From Ruegeria aquimaris (GTDB taxonomy: Bacteria > Pseudomonadota > Alphaproteobacteria > Rhodobacterales > Rhodobacteraceae), in the NCBI RefSeq assembly GCF_025751555.1, contig NZ_JAOWLB010000012.1:1-64000 (forward strand): a DNA stretch of 64,000 nt, in the 5' to 3' direction. The notes under the pieces were generated by a model. That model had not been told where the DNA came from. It saw only the letters and a list, made by a program, of their open reading frames with translations, and did not search any database. Shown piece by piece: positions 56,662 through 64,000 of this stretch. Every line of letters starts with the position of its first letter. Position 1 is the stretch's first letter. The position numbers and the translations under genes are program-made.

Positions 56662-56743
56662 TCGCATCCCTCCTGTCAGGTTTCTGGCCAGACCGTAGAC
56701 GGAAATGGCCCGCTCTGTCACGCGGGAAAGTCTTGACCTAACG

Positions 56744-57895
56744 TCAGCTTTGGTCAGACAGCAACGCGGAGCGGTCCAATGTGAAGCCCGATGCGATCCA
56801 GCGCGATTTGAGTTGGGTCAGTTTTTCGCCCAGCGCCTTGCCGGTATAGTTTGGCATCAAGTCCTTGGCAGAAATGGGGAAAATGGCGGACGCGCCGCAT
56901 TCCACCTCGGTCAGGCAGGCGCGATCAAAGGGCGTTTCCAACAGCGCAGCGCGCAGCAGAAGCGCGTCGCGGGCGGCATCAAACCCCAGTTCGTGACCCA
57001 GTTCACCCGGTCCCGCGACACCTGACGCGGCCGCTCTCAGGCGGGCCAGCGCCGTCATCTGTGCCTTGCTCAGCCGCAGGTTCTCCATCACCTCGGGTTC
57101 ACCCAGCGCCGCAAGGCGGCGGATTGGATCGGCGGGCAGATCACCTTCGAGATGGACCAGCGGCGCAAGCGCGCGGTCGTCCGCGCCGGGCAGAATCTGC
57201 GCCAGCACTCCTGTCGTGCGCATCACCGCCACCGCAGGCGCCGGATCGGGGGCGCCGAGCAGCTTCAACAGCTCGGCCCCGACCCGTTCACGCGACAGCC
57301 GGGCCAGCCCGCCGAGATTGGCGGCAATTGCAGCCAGCGCATCACCATCGAACCCGGCACCATCGTCGCCATACCAGGCGTGAAAGCGGAAGTAGCGCAG
57401 CGAGCGCAGGTAATCCTCGCGGATACGGTCGGTGGCATTGCCGATGAACCGGACCCGGCGCGCTTGCAGGTCGGGCAGGCCATCGAGCGGGTCCAGAATG
57501 CTGCCATCAGGCCGGGCATAAAGCGCGTTCATGGTAAAATCGCGCCGCGCCGCATCCTCGTGCAGCGAGTCCGAGAACGCCACCACCGCGCGGCGCCCAT
57601 CGGTTTCCACATCGCGGCGAAAGGTGGTGACCTCGTGCGGGATGCCATCTTTGACCAGCGTCACGGTGCCATGTTCGATACCGGTCGGGATTGCCTTGAT
57701 CCCGGCCCCCTTGGCCAGCTCGATCACCCGTTCGGGCCGGGCGTCGGTGGTGATGTCGATATCGCTGACCGGGGCGCCCAACAACGCGTTACGCACGCAA
57801 CCGCCAACGAACAGCGCCTGCGCGCCACCATCGGTCAGGACCCGACAGACCGCCTGCGTCGCCTTATGGGTCAGCCAGGGGTCGGTGATCTTCAT
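56744..57895 (-). CDS. cca: CCA tRNA nucleotidyltransferase / poly(A) polymerase family
   Basis: The 383-residue protein has the class II nucleotidyltransferase head (ALFVGGCVRNALLG and DIDITTDARPERVIEL with the metal aspartates), then RRDFTMNALYARPDG and the RIREDYLRSLRYFRFHAWYG helix typical of bacterial CCA-adding enzymes. It adds or repairs CCA at tRNA 3' ends. A poly(A) polymerase role cannot be excluded by inspection, but the length fits the alphaproteobacterial CCA enzyme. It overlaps the Nudix gene by 4 bases. Confidence 0.9.
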   Translation of the reverse strand: MKITDPWLTHKATQAVCRVLTDGGAQALFVGGCVRNALLGAPVSDIDITTDARPERVIELAKGAGIKAIPTGIEHGTVTLVKDGIPHEVTTFRRDVETDGRRAVVAFSDSLHEDAARRDFTMNALYARPDGSILDPLDGLPDLQARRVRFIGNATDRIREDYLRSLRYFRFHAWYGDDGAGFDGDALAAIAANLGGLARLSRERVGAELLKLLGAPDPAPAVAVMRTTGVLAQILPGADDRALAPLVHLEGDLPADPIRRLAALGEPEVMENLRLSKAQMTALARLRAAASGVAGPGELGHELGFDAARDALLLRAALLETPFDRACLTEVECGASAIFPISAKDLMPNYTGKALGEKLTQLKSRWIASGFTLDRSALLSDQS

Positions 57896-58491
57896 TCGTC
57901 CTGCATCCTTGCCGCCAACCCGCGCAGCATCCGCGCGGTCGCGCCCCAGATGTAATAGGGGCCCCAGGGCACAGTATAGTAATGCCGCCGCTGCCCGCGC
58001 CAGCGGCGCGACTGGACCGAGTAATTCCCCGGCGCCATGAGGTGAGACAGGGGAACGGAAAACACCTCCTCGACCTCACCCGGCTCGGGGCGGATGTCGA
58101 ACGCGTGCTCGATCACGGCCACCACAGGCGTCACCATGAACGAGGTCACGGTTTCATGCGCGGGCAATGTGCCCAGCACCTGTGGCAGGGTGCGTGGCAG
58201 ACCGATTTCCTCGTGCGCCTCGCGCAAGGCGGCGGCGATCACATCGGCATCGCCCTCGTCCTGTTTGCCGCCCGGAAAGGCGATCTGGCCGGGATGGTGT
58301 TTCAACGCCGAAGAGCGTTTGGTCAGGATCACGCGCGGCGCACCCTGCGCCAGCGTGACCGGAACCAGCACCCCGGCCGGGCGCAGCTTGCGCCCCTCGG
58401 GCAGGACGGTGCCGGGGTTCAGGTCGAAATCGCTCGACCCCGGCCCCGGTCGCGACAGCGCCGCCAGCAGAGACGCGACCGTGTCACTCAC
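57892..58491 (-). CDS. CoA pyrophosphatase (Nudix)
   Basis: The 199-residue protein has the CoA-hydrolase family pattern LKHHPGQIAFPGGKQDEGD before the Nudix residues AALREAHEEIGL. It should cleave CoA to phosphopantetheine and 3',5'-ADP. It overlaps hslO and cca by 8 and 4 bases, so the three genes form a tight operon. Confidence 0.9.
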   Translation of the reverse strand: MSDTVASLLAALSRPGPGSSDFDLNPGTVLPEGRKLRPAGVLVPVTLAQGAPRVILTKRSSALKHHPGQIAFPGGKQDEGDADVIAAALREAHEEIGLPRTLPQVLGTLPAHETVTSFMVTPVVAVIEHAFDIRPEPGEVEEVFSVPLSHLMAPGNYSVQSRRWRGQRRHYYTVPWGPYYIWGATARMLRGLAARMQDE

Positions 58492-59464
58492 CCTGGTTCG
58501 CCTCGAACCCGAGGCTCTCGGGATCCAGAACGTAATGGGCGCCGCAGAACTGGCAATCGGCGGTGACCATGCCGTCCTCGGTCGTCATATGGCCGATGTC
58601 CTTTTGCGAATAGATCGACAGGCTTTGACGCACCCGGTCGGCGGAACAGGTGCAGCCGAAGCGAACCGATTGCGAATCGTACACGCGCGGCTGCTCCTCG
58701 TGGAACAGGCGCACCAGCAAGTCGGTCGGCGGCAAGGCCGGTCCGATCAGCTCCAGCTCTTCGACCGTGTCGAGCAGGATGTTGACGCGGTTCCAGTTCT
58801 CGCCCTCTTCACCATCGACCAGATCGCTGGCGCTCAGGATATCGCCATTGCCGGGGCCGCTGGCGGCAAAGGGCGACGCCTTGGGCATGTGTTGCAGCAT
58901 GATGCCCCCGGCGCGCCAGTGTTCGGACACACCCGGTTCGATGGACTTGCCAAACCGCAGCACGAACCGCGTGGGCAATTGTTCGGACTGGGCGAAATAA
59001 GCCTCGGCACAGGCGCTGAGCGATCCGCCCGCAAGCGGCGTGATACCCTGATAGGGCTGGGTGCCCTTGCCCTGGTCGATCAGGATGGCGAAGTACCCTT
59101 TGCCGATCTGCGCAAATGGCGCCTCGCGGGTCAGCCGGTCGCGGTCGAAACTGGCATAGGCGCGGATACGCGCCGGCTCGCCCTCGACCTTGGGGGCGTA
59201 GTAATCGGTTGCGATCATCCGTACCGGCCCGTTCGACTGCACCTGCAACGACAGTTTCCAGCGCAGCTTGATCGTTTGCCCGATCAGCGCGGTCAAAAGG
59301 GCCATTTCGGCCACCAGCGCCTCGACCACAGGCGGATAGTCATGCTGTTTCAGGACGCCCTCGAGAACACCGTCAAGCCGGGCGATACGGCCGCGCATCT
59401 GGGGTAAATCCAGTTGAAAAGGCAGGACCGTGTCGTCCCACGCGATTTTGGTTCCGATAGTCAT
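58484..59464 (-). CDS. hslO: redox-regulated chaperone Hsp33
   Basis: The 326-residue protein has the Hsp33 fold with ARIRAYASFDRD and ITPLAGGSLSACAEAYFAQSEQ, and the C-terminal redox switch as CTCS and CQFC (the CxC and CxxC zinc pair). Oxidation of these cysteines activates the holdase. The start at 59464 (MTIGTKIAWDDTVLPFQLDL) is preferred over 59494. The downstream Nudix gene overlaps by 8 bases. Confidence 0.95.
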   Translation of the reverse strand: MTIGTKIAWDDTVLPFQLDLPQMRGRIARLDGVLEGVLKQHDYPPVVEALVAEMALLTALIGQTIKLRWKLSLQVQSNGPVRMIATDYYAPKVEGEPARIRAYASFDRDRLTREAPFAQIGKGYFAILIDQGKGTQPYQGITPLAGGSLSACAEAYFAQSEQLPTRFVLRFGKSIEPGVSEHWRAGGIMLQHMPKASPFAASGPGNGDILSASDLVDGEEGENWNRVNILLDTVEELELIGPALPPTDLLVRLFHEEQPRVYDSQSVRFGCTCSADRVRQSLSIYSQKDIGHMTTEDGMVTADCQFCGAHYVLDPESLGFEANQGE

Positions 59465-59541
59465 GGGGTTTCCTTGTACGCCAGCTCTTGGCATATCGCG
59501 ACCATATAGGGTCGGACAAGCCGCGTTGAAAGGGGCCTTAC

Positions 59542-59994
59542 ATGATCAGACGTTTCGGTGAAACCCCGGAACCGGGGCGGAGATATATCCGCCGGGTTGG
59601 CGCCTATGCGCTGTTGCCGCGTGGCGATGCGCTTCTCCTGACCTGTCAGGCCGATCCGGGCCCGGACCTGCAACTGCCGGGCGGCGGCATCGACCCGGGC
59701 GAATCGCCGATCACCGCGCTGCATCGCGAGGTGTATGAGGAAACCGGCTGGCTGATCGCGGCACCACGGCGCGTCGGCACGTTCCGGCGATTCACTTACA
59801 TGCCGGAATACGACCTGTGGGCGGAAAAGATCTGTTTGATCTATACCGCCCGACCGGTACGCCGCCTGGGGCCGCCGACCGAACCGGCCCATACCGCGCT
59901 GTGGATGCGTGCCGATATGGCGACCGAGGCGCTGGGCAACGCCGGGGACAGGCACTTTGCCACCCGGCACGTAAACCGTCTCAGGGGCCGTTGA
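59542..59994 (+). CDS. Nudix hydrolase, substrate unknown
   Basis: The 150-residue protein has a Nudix box GGGIDPGESPITALHREVYEETGW with the G, E, R-E and EE-G residues intact at about residues 51-74. The start MIRRFGETPEPGRRYIRRVGAY is typical of a small alphaproteobacterial group related to NUDIX proteins without known substrate. It is divergent from hslO and its end overlaps the phosphatase stop by 14 bases. Confidence 0.85.
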   Translation: MIRRFGETPEPGRRYIRRVGAYALLPRGDALLLTCQADPGPDLQLPGGGIDPGESPITALHREVYEETGWLIAAPRRVGTFRRFTYMPEYDLWAEKICLIYTARPVRRLGPPTEPAHTALWMRADMATEALGNAGDRHFATRHVNRLRGR

Positions 59995-61216
59995 ACTCAA
60001 AAAAGGTGGCGGAAACGTCGTCTTCCAAACCGTGTTCGGCTGACATGACCTGTGTCAGCCTCCAGAACAGGTCATCCAGAAATTCTTGCCCGCCCTGGCG
60101 CGGATCGCAGTCACGAACCAGACTCAGCAGACCCTCGGGCTCCAGCATGTCGCCGTTTTCCAGTCGGCATTCGGTGAAACCGTCGGAGTAAAGCAGCAGA
60201 CGGTCGCCGGGATGCATCTGGGTCTGGTACTGCGTATAAGGGATATCCGGCAAGAGACCGATGGGAACGCCGCCATCACCAATGAACTCGGCGCTGCCAT
60301 CGGCGCGCAGGAGCAGGGGGTGTGGATGCCCGGCCTGCACCATCCTCAACAGCCCGCTGCGCAGATCCATGATGGCATACACCATGGTGAAGTATTCCTC
60401 GATCCCGGCGTCGGCGATCAGGCGCGAGTTGAGCGTGCTGGCCACATCCTGCGGTGGGCGCAGCGCATAGAATTTGTTGAATCGCTTTTCCATCGCGACG
60501 TTCTGGTCGAAATACAGGCTCGACAGATATCCCCCCAGCCGCGCGGTCATCATGGCCGAGGTAATGCCATGGCCGGACACGTCGATACTGTAGAATCCCA
60601 ACCGGTTCTCTCCCGGAGAGAACATGCCGACCAGATCGCCGCCGATATGGCCGCAGGGTTTTAACAGCAGGCTCACCCGAGACCGACCGAAATCGCGGCT
60701 GAACTCGGGCACCAGCGATTCCTGTATCTTGCGGGCCTGGATCAGATCCTTGTCGATGGCATCATGCGCGACCTTGAGTTCGTCCAGCGCAAGGGCGATC
60801 ATCTCGTTCTTGTGCGACAACTCCCGCTGCATCCCCAGAATCCGGTCCCCCGCCGAGATCCGCGCGCGCAGCTCGTCGGCATCGACCGGCTTGATCAGGA
60901 AATCGTCGGCGCCCGCATCCAGCCCCTGGGCCACCTCGTTCTTTTCACTCTTGGAGGTGAGCAGAATGAAGTAGCAGTACTTGTCCGAATTGAGCCGCCG
61001 GAAGGTGCCACAAAACTCGACCCCGGTCATCCCGGGCATGACCCAATCGCTGACGATCAGGTCGGGCATCGAGCGGCCGCAGATCTCCATCGCCTGCTCG
61101 CCGCTATCCGCCTCGATCACTTCGAAGCCCCATTTCTTGAGCGAGCTGGACAGAATCCGCCGCTGCAACCGGCTGTCGTCGACAACCAGAACCTTGCGGA
61201 TCGCCCCCAACTCCAT
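59981..61216 (-). CDS. response regulator with PP2C (SpoIIE/RsbU-type) phosphatase domain
   Basis: The 411-residue protein starts with a receiver domain (VLVVDDSRLQRRIL; phosphoacceptor Asp57 in LIVSDWVMPG; KP near residue 110). A helical linker follows at about 130-175. The C-terminal PP2C domain has PCGHIGGDLVGMF, FYSIDVSGHGITSAMMTARL and LLLYSDGFTECR. Such proteins control partner-switching modules, for example an anti-sigma or anti-sigma antagonist, by dephosphorylation. The start is placed at 61216 after a GGAGG site 11 bases ahead; GTG upstream is possible. It is divergent from an HPt gene, a plausible partner. Confidence 0.88.
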   Translation of the reverse strand: MELGAIRKVLVVDDSRLQRRILSSSLKKWGFEVIEADSGEQAMEICGRSMPDLIVSDWVMPGMTGVEFCGTFRRLNSDKYCYFILLTSKSEKNEVAQGLDAGADDFLIKPVDADELRARISAGDRILGMQRELSHKNEMIALALDELKVAHDAIDKDLIQARKIQESLVPEFSRDFGRSRVSLLLKPCGHIGGDLVGMFSPGENRLGFYSIDVSGHGITSAMMTARLGGYLSSLYFDQNVAMEKRFNKFYALRPPQDVASTLNSRLIADAGIEEYFTMVYAIMDLRSGLLRMVQAGHPHPLLLRADGSAEFIGDGGVPIGLLPDIPYTQYQTQMHPGDRLLLYSDGFTECRLENGDMLEPEGLLSLVRDCDPRQGGQEFLDDLFWRLTQVMSAEHGLEDDVSATFFEFNGP

Positions 61217-61420
61217 CTCGGTCTGGGCCTCCAATTCCCTTCGCAGCAACACTTTCCCTGACCTCGAACACCCAAAGCTTGATGACCAACAGGTTTGGCG
61301 CGCGCCCCTTAACATCCGATGAAATGAACAATTCTACGCAACTGCCCACCGGCCTTAACCCGGTGTTTACCGAGAATGTCCTAACCAAGAGTGAAGGACG
61401 GACATAGACGGAGGTGAGCC

Positions 61421-61747
61421 ATGATCAACTGGCCCCGCGTTACCCAGCTCAAGGACGAGGTCGGCGCCGAGGATTTTGGCGAAGTGGTGCAACTGTTTCT
61501 GGAAGAGGTCGACGAGGTGATTCAGCGGTTGCGTGTTGCCCCTGACCCGGCAAGCCTGGGGGGCGACCTTCATTTTCTCAAGGGCAGCGCGCTCAGCCTT
61601 GGGTTTCAGTCCTTTTCCATTCTATGTCAGGACGGCGAAAGAATGGCCGCCGCCGGTCGTGCATCCGAGGTGGATCTGGCGGCGATCATCCGGAATTTTG
61701 AACAATCGCGCGACGTGTTTCAAGCGGAGCTGGCCGCGCATATCTGA
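61421..61747 (+). CDS. histidine phosphotransfer (HPt) domain protein
   Basis: The 108-residue four-helix protein has LHFLKGSALSLGFQ with the phosphorylatable histidine at about residue 51. It is a single-domain HPt without a kinase. It is divergent from the receiver-phosphatase gene, which is a natural phosphoacceptor. No histidine kinase is in the window, so the upstream donor is unknown. A GGAGGTGAGCC site precedes the ATG. Confidence 0.87.
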   Translation: MINWPRVTQLKDEVGAEDFGEVVQLFLEEVDEVIQRLRVAPDPASLGGDLHFLKGSALSLGFQSFSILCQDGERMAAAGRASEVDLAAIIRNFEQSRDVFQAELAAHI

Positions 61748-61753
61748 CCGCGC

Positions 61754-62980
61754 CTAGATCACGAACTGCGCCAGCGTCTCGTTGCGGGTGATGTCAGTAT
61801 AGGTGAACCCGGCCTCGTCCAGATGGGCATAAAGCCGCTCGAAATTTTCGGGTTTGCTGGTCTCGATCCCGATAAGGACCGAGCCGAAATTGCGTGCCGA
61901 TTTCTTCATGTATTCGAACCGGGCGATATCGTCGTCCGGCCCGAGGATGTTCAGAAACTCCTTCAGCGCACCGGGCCGCTGCGGCAGTCGCAATAGGAAG
62001 TATTTCTTGACTCCCAGATACCGCTGCGCGCGCTCCTTGACCTCGGGCAGGCGTTCGAAATCGAAATTTCCGCCCGAGGTGACGCAGACCACCGTCTTGC
62101 CGCGGATGAAGCTTTGCACATCCCCGACCGCCTCGACCGACAGCGCACCAGCGGGTTCCAGCACGATACCCTCGACATTCAGCATCTCGATGATGGTGGT
62201 ACAGATCCGGTCCTCGGACATCACCAGCACATCCGACATGTGCCGGGACCTCAGCAGCTCGAATGTCTTTTCCCCGATCCGGCCCACCGCCGCGCCATCG
62301 ACGAAGTTATCCACATGGTCGAGCGTCACCGGATGACCTGCCGCCAGCGCCGCGCGCAGACAGGCGCCGCCTTCGGGTTCGACAAAGATGCAATGGCTGC
62401 GATCCCCGAACCAGGTGGCCACCCCCGCCGACATGCCGCCGCCACCCACCGGCAGCACAACGTGATCGGGCACCCCGCCCAGCTGTTCCTCGATCTCGAC
62501 GGCCAGCGAGGCCTGCCCCTCGATCACGTCAGCATCATCGAAGGGGGACAGGAAATGCCCGCCCTCCTGCGCGCACCAGGCCTGCGCCGCCGCCAGCGTC
62601 TGGTCGAAATAGTCACCGGTCAGGTGAATTTCGATCTGATCGCCGCCGAACATGCGGGTTTTCTGGATCTTCTGCTGCGGCGTGGTCACCGGCATGAAGA
62701 TCACGCCCCGCACCCCCATGTGCCGACACATATAGGCCACGCCCTGGGCATGGTTGCCCGCGCTGGCACAGACGAACAGCCCCTGCCCCGGCTGCTTGCG
62801 CATCGCGTTGAACGCGCCCCGGATCTTGTAGGACCGGACCGGGCTCAGATCCTCGCGCTTGAGCCAGATATCGGCGCCATAACGCGCCGACAGATGGTCG
62901 TTGCGCTGCAACGGCGTGGCGGGAAAGACATCGCGCATCGCCTGTTCGGCGGCGCGGGCACGGGTCATGAAATCGCTCAT
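61754..62980 (-). CDS. ilvA: threonine dehydratase (biosynthetic type)
   Basis: The 408-residue PLP enzyme has REDLSPVRSYKIRGAFNAM with the Schiff-base lysine at about residue 52, VCASAGNHAQGVAYM and VVLPVGGGGMSAGVATWFG. A single ACT-like regulatory domain lies at the C-terminus (about 325-408, starting KKYFLLRLPQRPGALKEFL). It makes 2-oxobutanoate for isoleucine. A longer frame upstream lacks conserved sequence, so the start is 62980. It is divergent from argG. Confidence 0.93.
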   Translation of the reverse strand: MSDFMTRARAAEQAMRDVFPATPLQRNDHLSARYGADIWLKREDLSPVRSYKIRGAFNAMRKQPGQGLFVCASAGNHAQGVAYMCRHMGVRGVIFMPVTTPQQKIQKTRMFGGDQIEIHLTGDYFDQTLAAAQAWCAQEGGHFLSPFDDADVIEGQASLAVEIEEQLGGVPDHVVLPVGGGGMSAGVATWFGDRSHCIFVEPEGGACLRAALAAGHPVTLDHVDNFVDGAAVGRIGEKTFELLRSRHMSDVLVMSEDRICTTIIEMLNVEGIVLEPAGALSVEAVGDVQSFIRGKTVVCVTSGGNFDFERLPEVKERAQRYLGVKKYFLLRLPQRPGALKEFLNILGPDDDIARFEYMKKSARNFGSVLIGIETSKPENFERLYAHLDEAGFTYTDITRNETLAQFVI

Positions 62981-63073
62981 TCCGCCTGACTGCCGCAACC
63001 CCGCGCCCGAGGCAAGGAATACATTGGTGTACGCGTCAGCCTTGCGAATTCGTCGCGCTTCGGACGCCACAAC

Positions 63074-63102
63074 TTGCCCCCAACCGCAAAACCCGCTAGG
63101 CC
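63074..63102 (+). promoter_or_regulatory. candidate promoter of argG
   Basis: TTGCCC, 17 bases, TAGGCC on the plus strand, ending about 30 bases before the argG start. The -10 hexamer is weak. Confidence 0.4.
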
Positions 63103-63132
63103 CCACACGTCATGCGTTTAAGGGGAAATCCG

Positions 63133-64000
63133 ATGTCCGCGCCCAAGAAAGTTGTCCTGGCCTATTCCGGTGGCCTCGATACCTCGATCATCCTGAAATG
63201 GTTGCAGACCGAATATGGCTGCGAGGTTGTCACCTTTACCGCCGATCTCGGTCAGGGAGAGGAACTTGAACCCGCCCGCAAGAAGGCCGAGCTGCTGGGC
63301 ATCAAGCCCGAGAACATCCATATCGAGGATGTGCGCGAAGAGTTCGTGCGCGACTTTGTCTTCCCGATGTTCCGCGCCAATGCGGTCTACGAGGGGCTCT
63401 ATCTGCTGGGCACCTCGATCGCGCGGCCGCTGATCTCGAAACGTCTGGTCGAGATCGCCGCCGAACATGGCGCCGATGCCGTGGCCCATGGCGCCACCGG
63501 CAAGGGCAATGACCAGGTGCGGTTCGAACTTTCCGCCTATGCCCTGAATCCCGAGATCAAGGTGATCGCGCCCTGGCGCCTATGGGACCTGACCAGCCGC
63601 ACCCGCCTGCTGGAATTCGCCGAACAGAACCAGATCCCAATCGCCAAGGACAAGCGCGGCGAGGCGCCGTTCTCGGTCGATGCGAACCTCTTGCATACCT
63701 CGTCCGAGGGCAAGGTGCTGGAGGATCCGGGCGTCGAGGCGCCCGATTATGTCGCCCAGCGCATCGTCGCGGTCGAAGACGCGCCCAACACGCCCGAGTT
63801 CATCGAGGTCACCTTTGAAAAAGGCGACGCGGTAGCGATCAACGGCGAGGCGATGTCTCCCGCGACCATCCTGACCAAGCTCAACGAATTGGGTGGCAAG
63901 CACGGTATCGGCCTCTTGGATTTCGTCGAGAACCGCTTTGTCGGGATGAAATCGCGCGGCGTCTACGAGACCCCCGGCGGCACCATCCTGCTCGAGGCGC
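63133..64000 (+). CDS. argG: argininosuccinate synthase (partial, runs off the window)
   Basis: The first 289 residues begin [21 protein letters not shown] with the PP-loop ATP motif SGGLDTS. They continue with [27 protein letters not shown] and [18 protein letters not shown], all ArgG hallmarks. It joins citrulline and aspartate in arginine synthesis. The gene is intact to the window edge, about 70% of the usual 400 residues. AAGGGG lies 8 bases before the start. The arginine gene argJ is 41 kb away, so there is no arg operon here. Confidence 0.97.
   Translation, partial: MSAPKKVVLAYSGGLDTSIILKWLQTEYGCEVVTFTADLGQGEELEPARKKAELLGIKPENIHIEDVREEFVRDFVFPMFRANAVYEGLYLLGTSIARPLISKRLVEIAAEHGADAVAHGATGKGNDQVRFELSAYALNPEIKVIAPWRLWDLTSRTRLLEFAEQNQIPIAKDKRGEAPFSVDANLLHTSSEGKVLEDPGVEAPDYVAQRIVAVEDAPNTPEFIEVTFEKGDAVAINGEAMSPATILTKLNELGGKHGIGLLDFVENRFVGMKSRGVYETPGGTILLEA

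Overview
The window reads as a chromosomal segment of a Rhodobacteraceae (Roseobacter group) alphaproteobacterium close to Ruegeria/Silicibacter. The evidence is GC-rich codon use, a NusA with a duplicated C-terminal helix-hairpin-helix region, YlxR fused to an L7Ae-like domain, a NaVSp-like bacterial sodium channel, two DUF1127 proteins, and a repeated element of a type I recall from roseobacter genomes that starts on the stop codons of two genes. Genes are dense and mostly housekeeping; no complete mobile element, CRISPR array, rRNA or tRNA was recognised.

Layout. 1-480: remnants of two insertion sequences, the end of an IS3-family element abutting a decayed IS5-family transposase. 860-13059 (mostly minus strand): ribosomal protein genes in two blocks, rplB-rpsS-rplV-rpsC-rplP and rpmC-rpsQ-rplN-rplX-rplE-rpsN-rpsH-rplF-rplR-rpsE-rpmD. 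They are separated by about 4.4 kb carrying an AA_synth protein, a DUF1127 protein, an HxlR-type regulator, a 2OG oxygenase-like protein, a diheme cytochrome c with an FNR box, and a membrane cyclic-nucleotide-binding protein. Each block has its own terminator, and the rpmC block has a clear sigma-70 promoter. 13317-19499: a P-loop kinase, then rimP-nusA-ylxR-infB with an attenuator-like hairpin in front. 19594-25345: a 45-aa protein, mutT-argJ, and a parvulin divergent from secA through back-to-back promoters. 25384-28780: an uncharacterised membrane-anchored protein, a PstS-like/OmpA fusion, and radC.

28817-36325 (minus): a TPP riboswitch followed by thiD-thiO-thiS-thiG-thiE-thiF and a pyrimidine ABC transporter with TenA. 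Most junctions overlap by 4 bp, so synthesis and salvage of thiamine precursors appear to be one transcription unit. 36373-39744 (minus): dnaK-dnaJ from an RpoH-type promoter. 39817-41006: alkB and a periplasmic SH3 protein.

41003-48937 is the most distinctive region. It holds a capsule-type ABC-2 permease, a PAP phosphatase (CysQ), CMP-KDO synthetase, two paralogous GT2-like glycosyltransferases, a Branch-type glycosyltransferase with a long C-terminal extension, and a sulfotransferase with two PAPS-site-like halves. I infer a sulfated, KDO-linked surface glycan pathway; no ATPase or outer-membrane export partner lies in the window.

48934-64000: a LysR regulator divergent from a DUF1127-like gene, an L,D-transpeptidase, a NaVBac channel, an rRNA m5U methyltransferase, paired half-size ABC exporters behind an 8-codon aromatic-rich ORF, the CCA-adding enzyme, CoA Nudix hydrolase, Hsp33, another Nudix protein, a response-regulator/PP2C phosphatase divergent from an HPt protein, threonine dehydratase, and the start of argG, which runs off the window.
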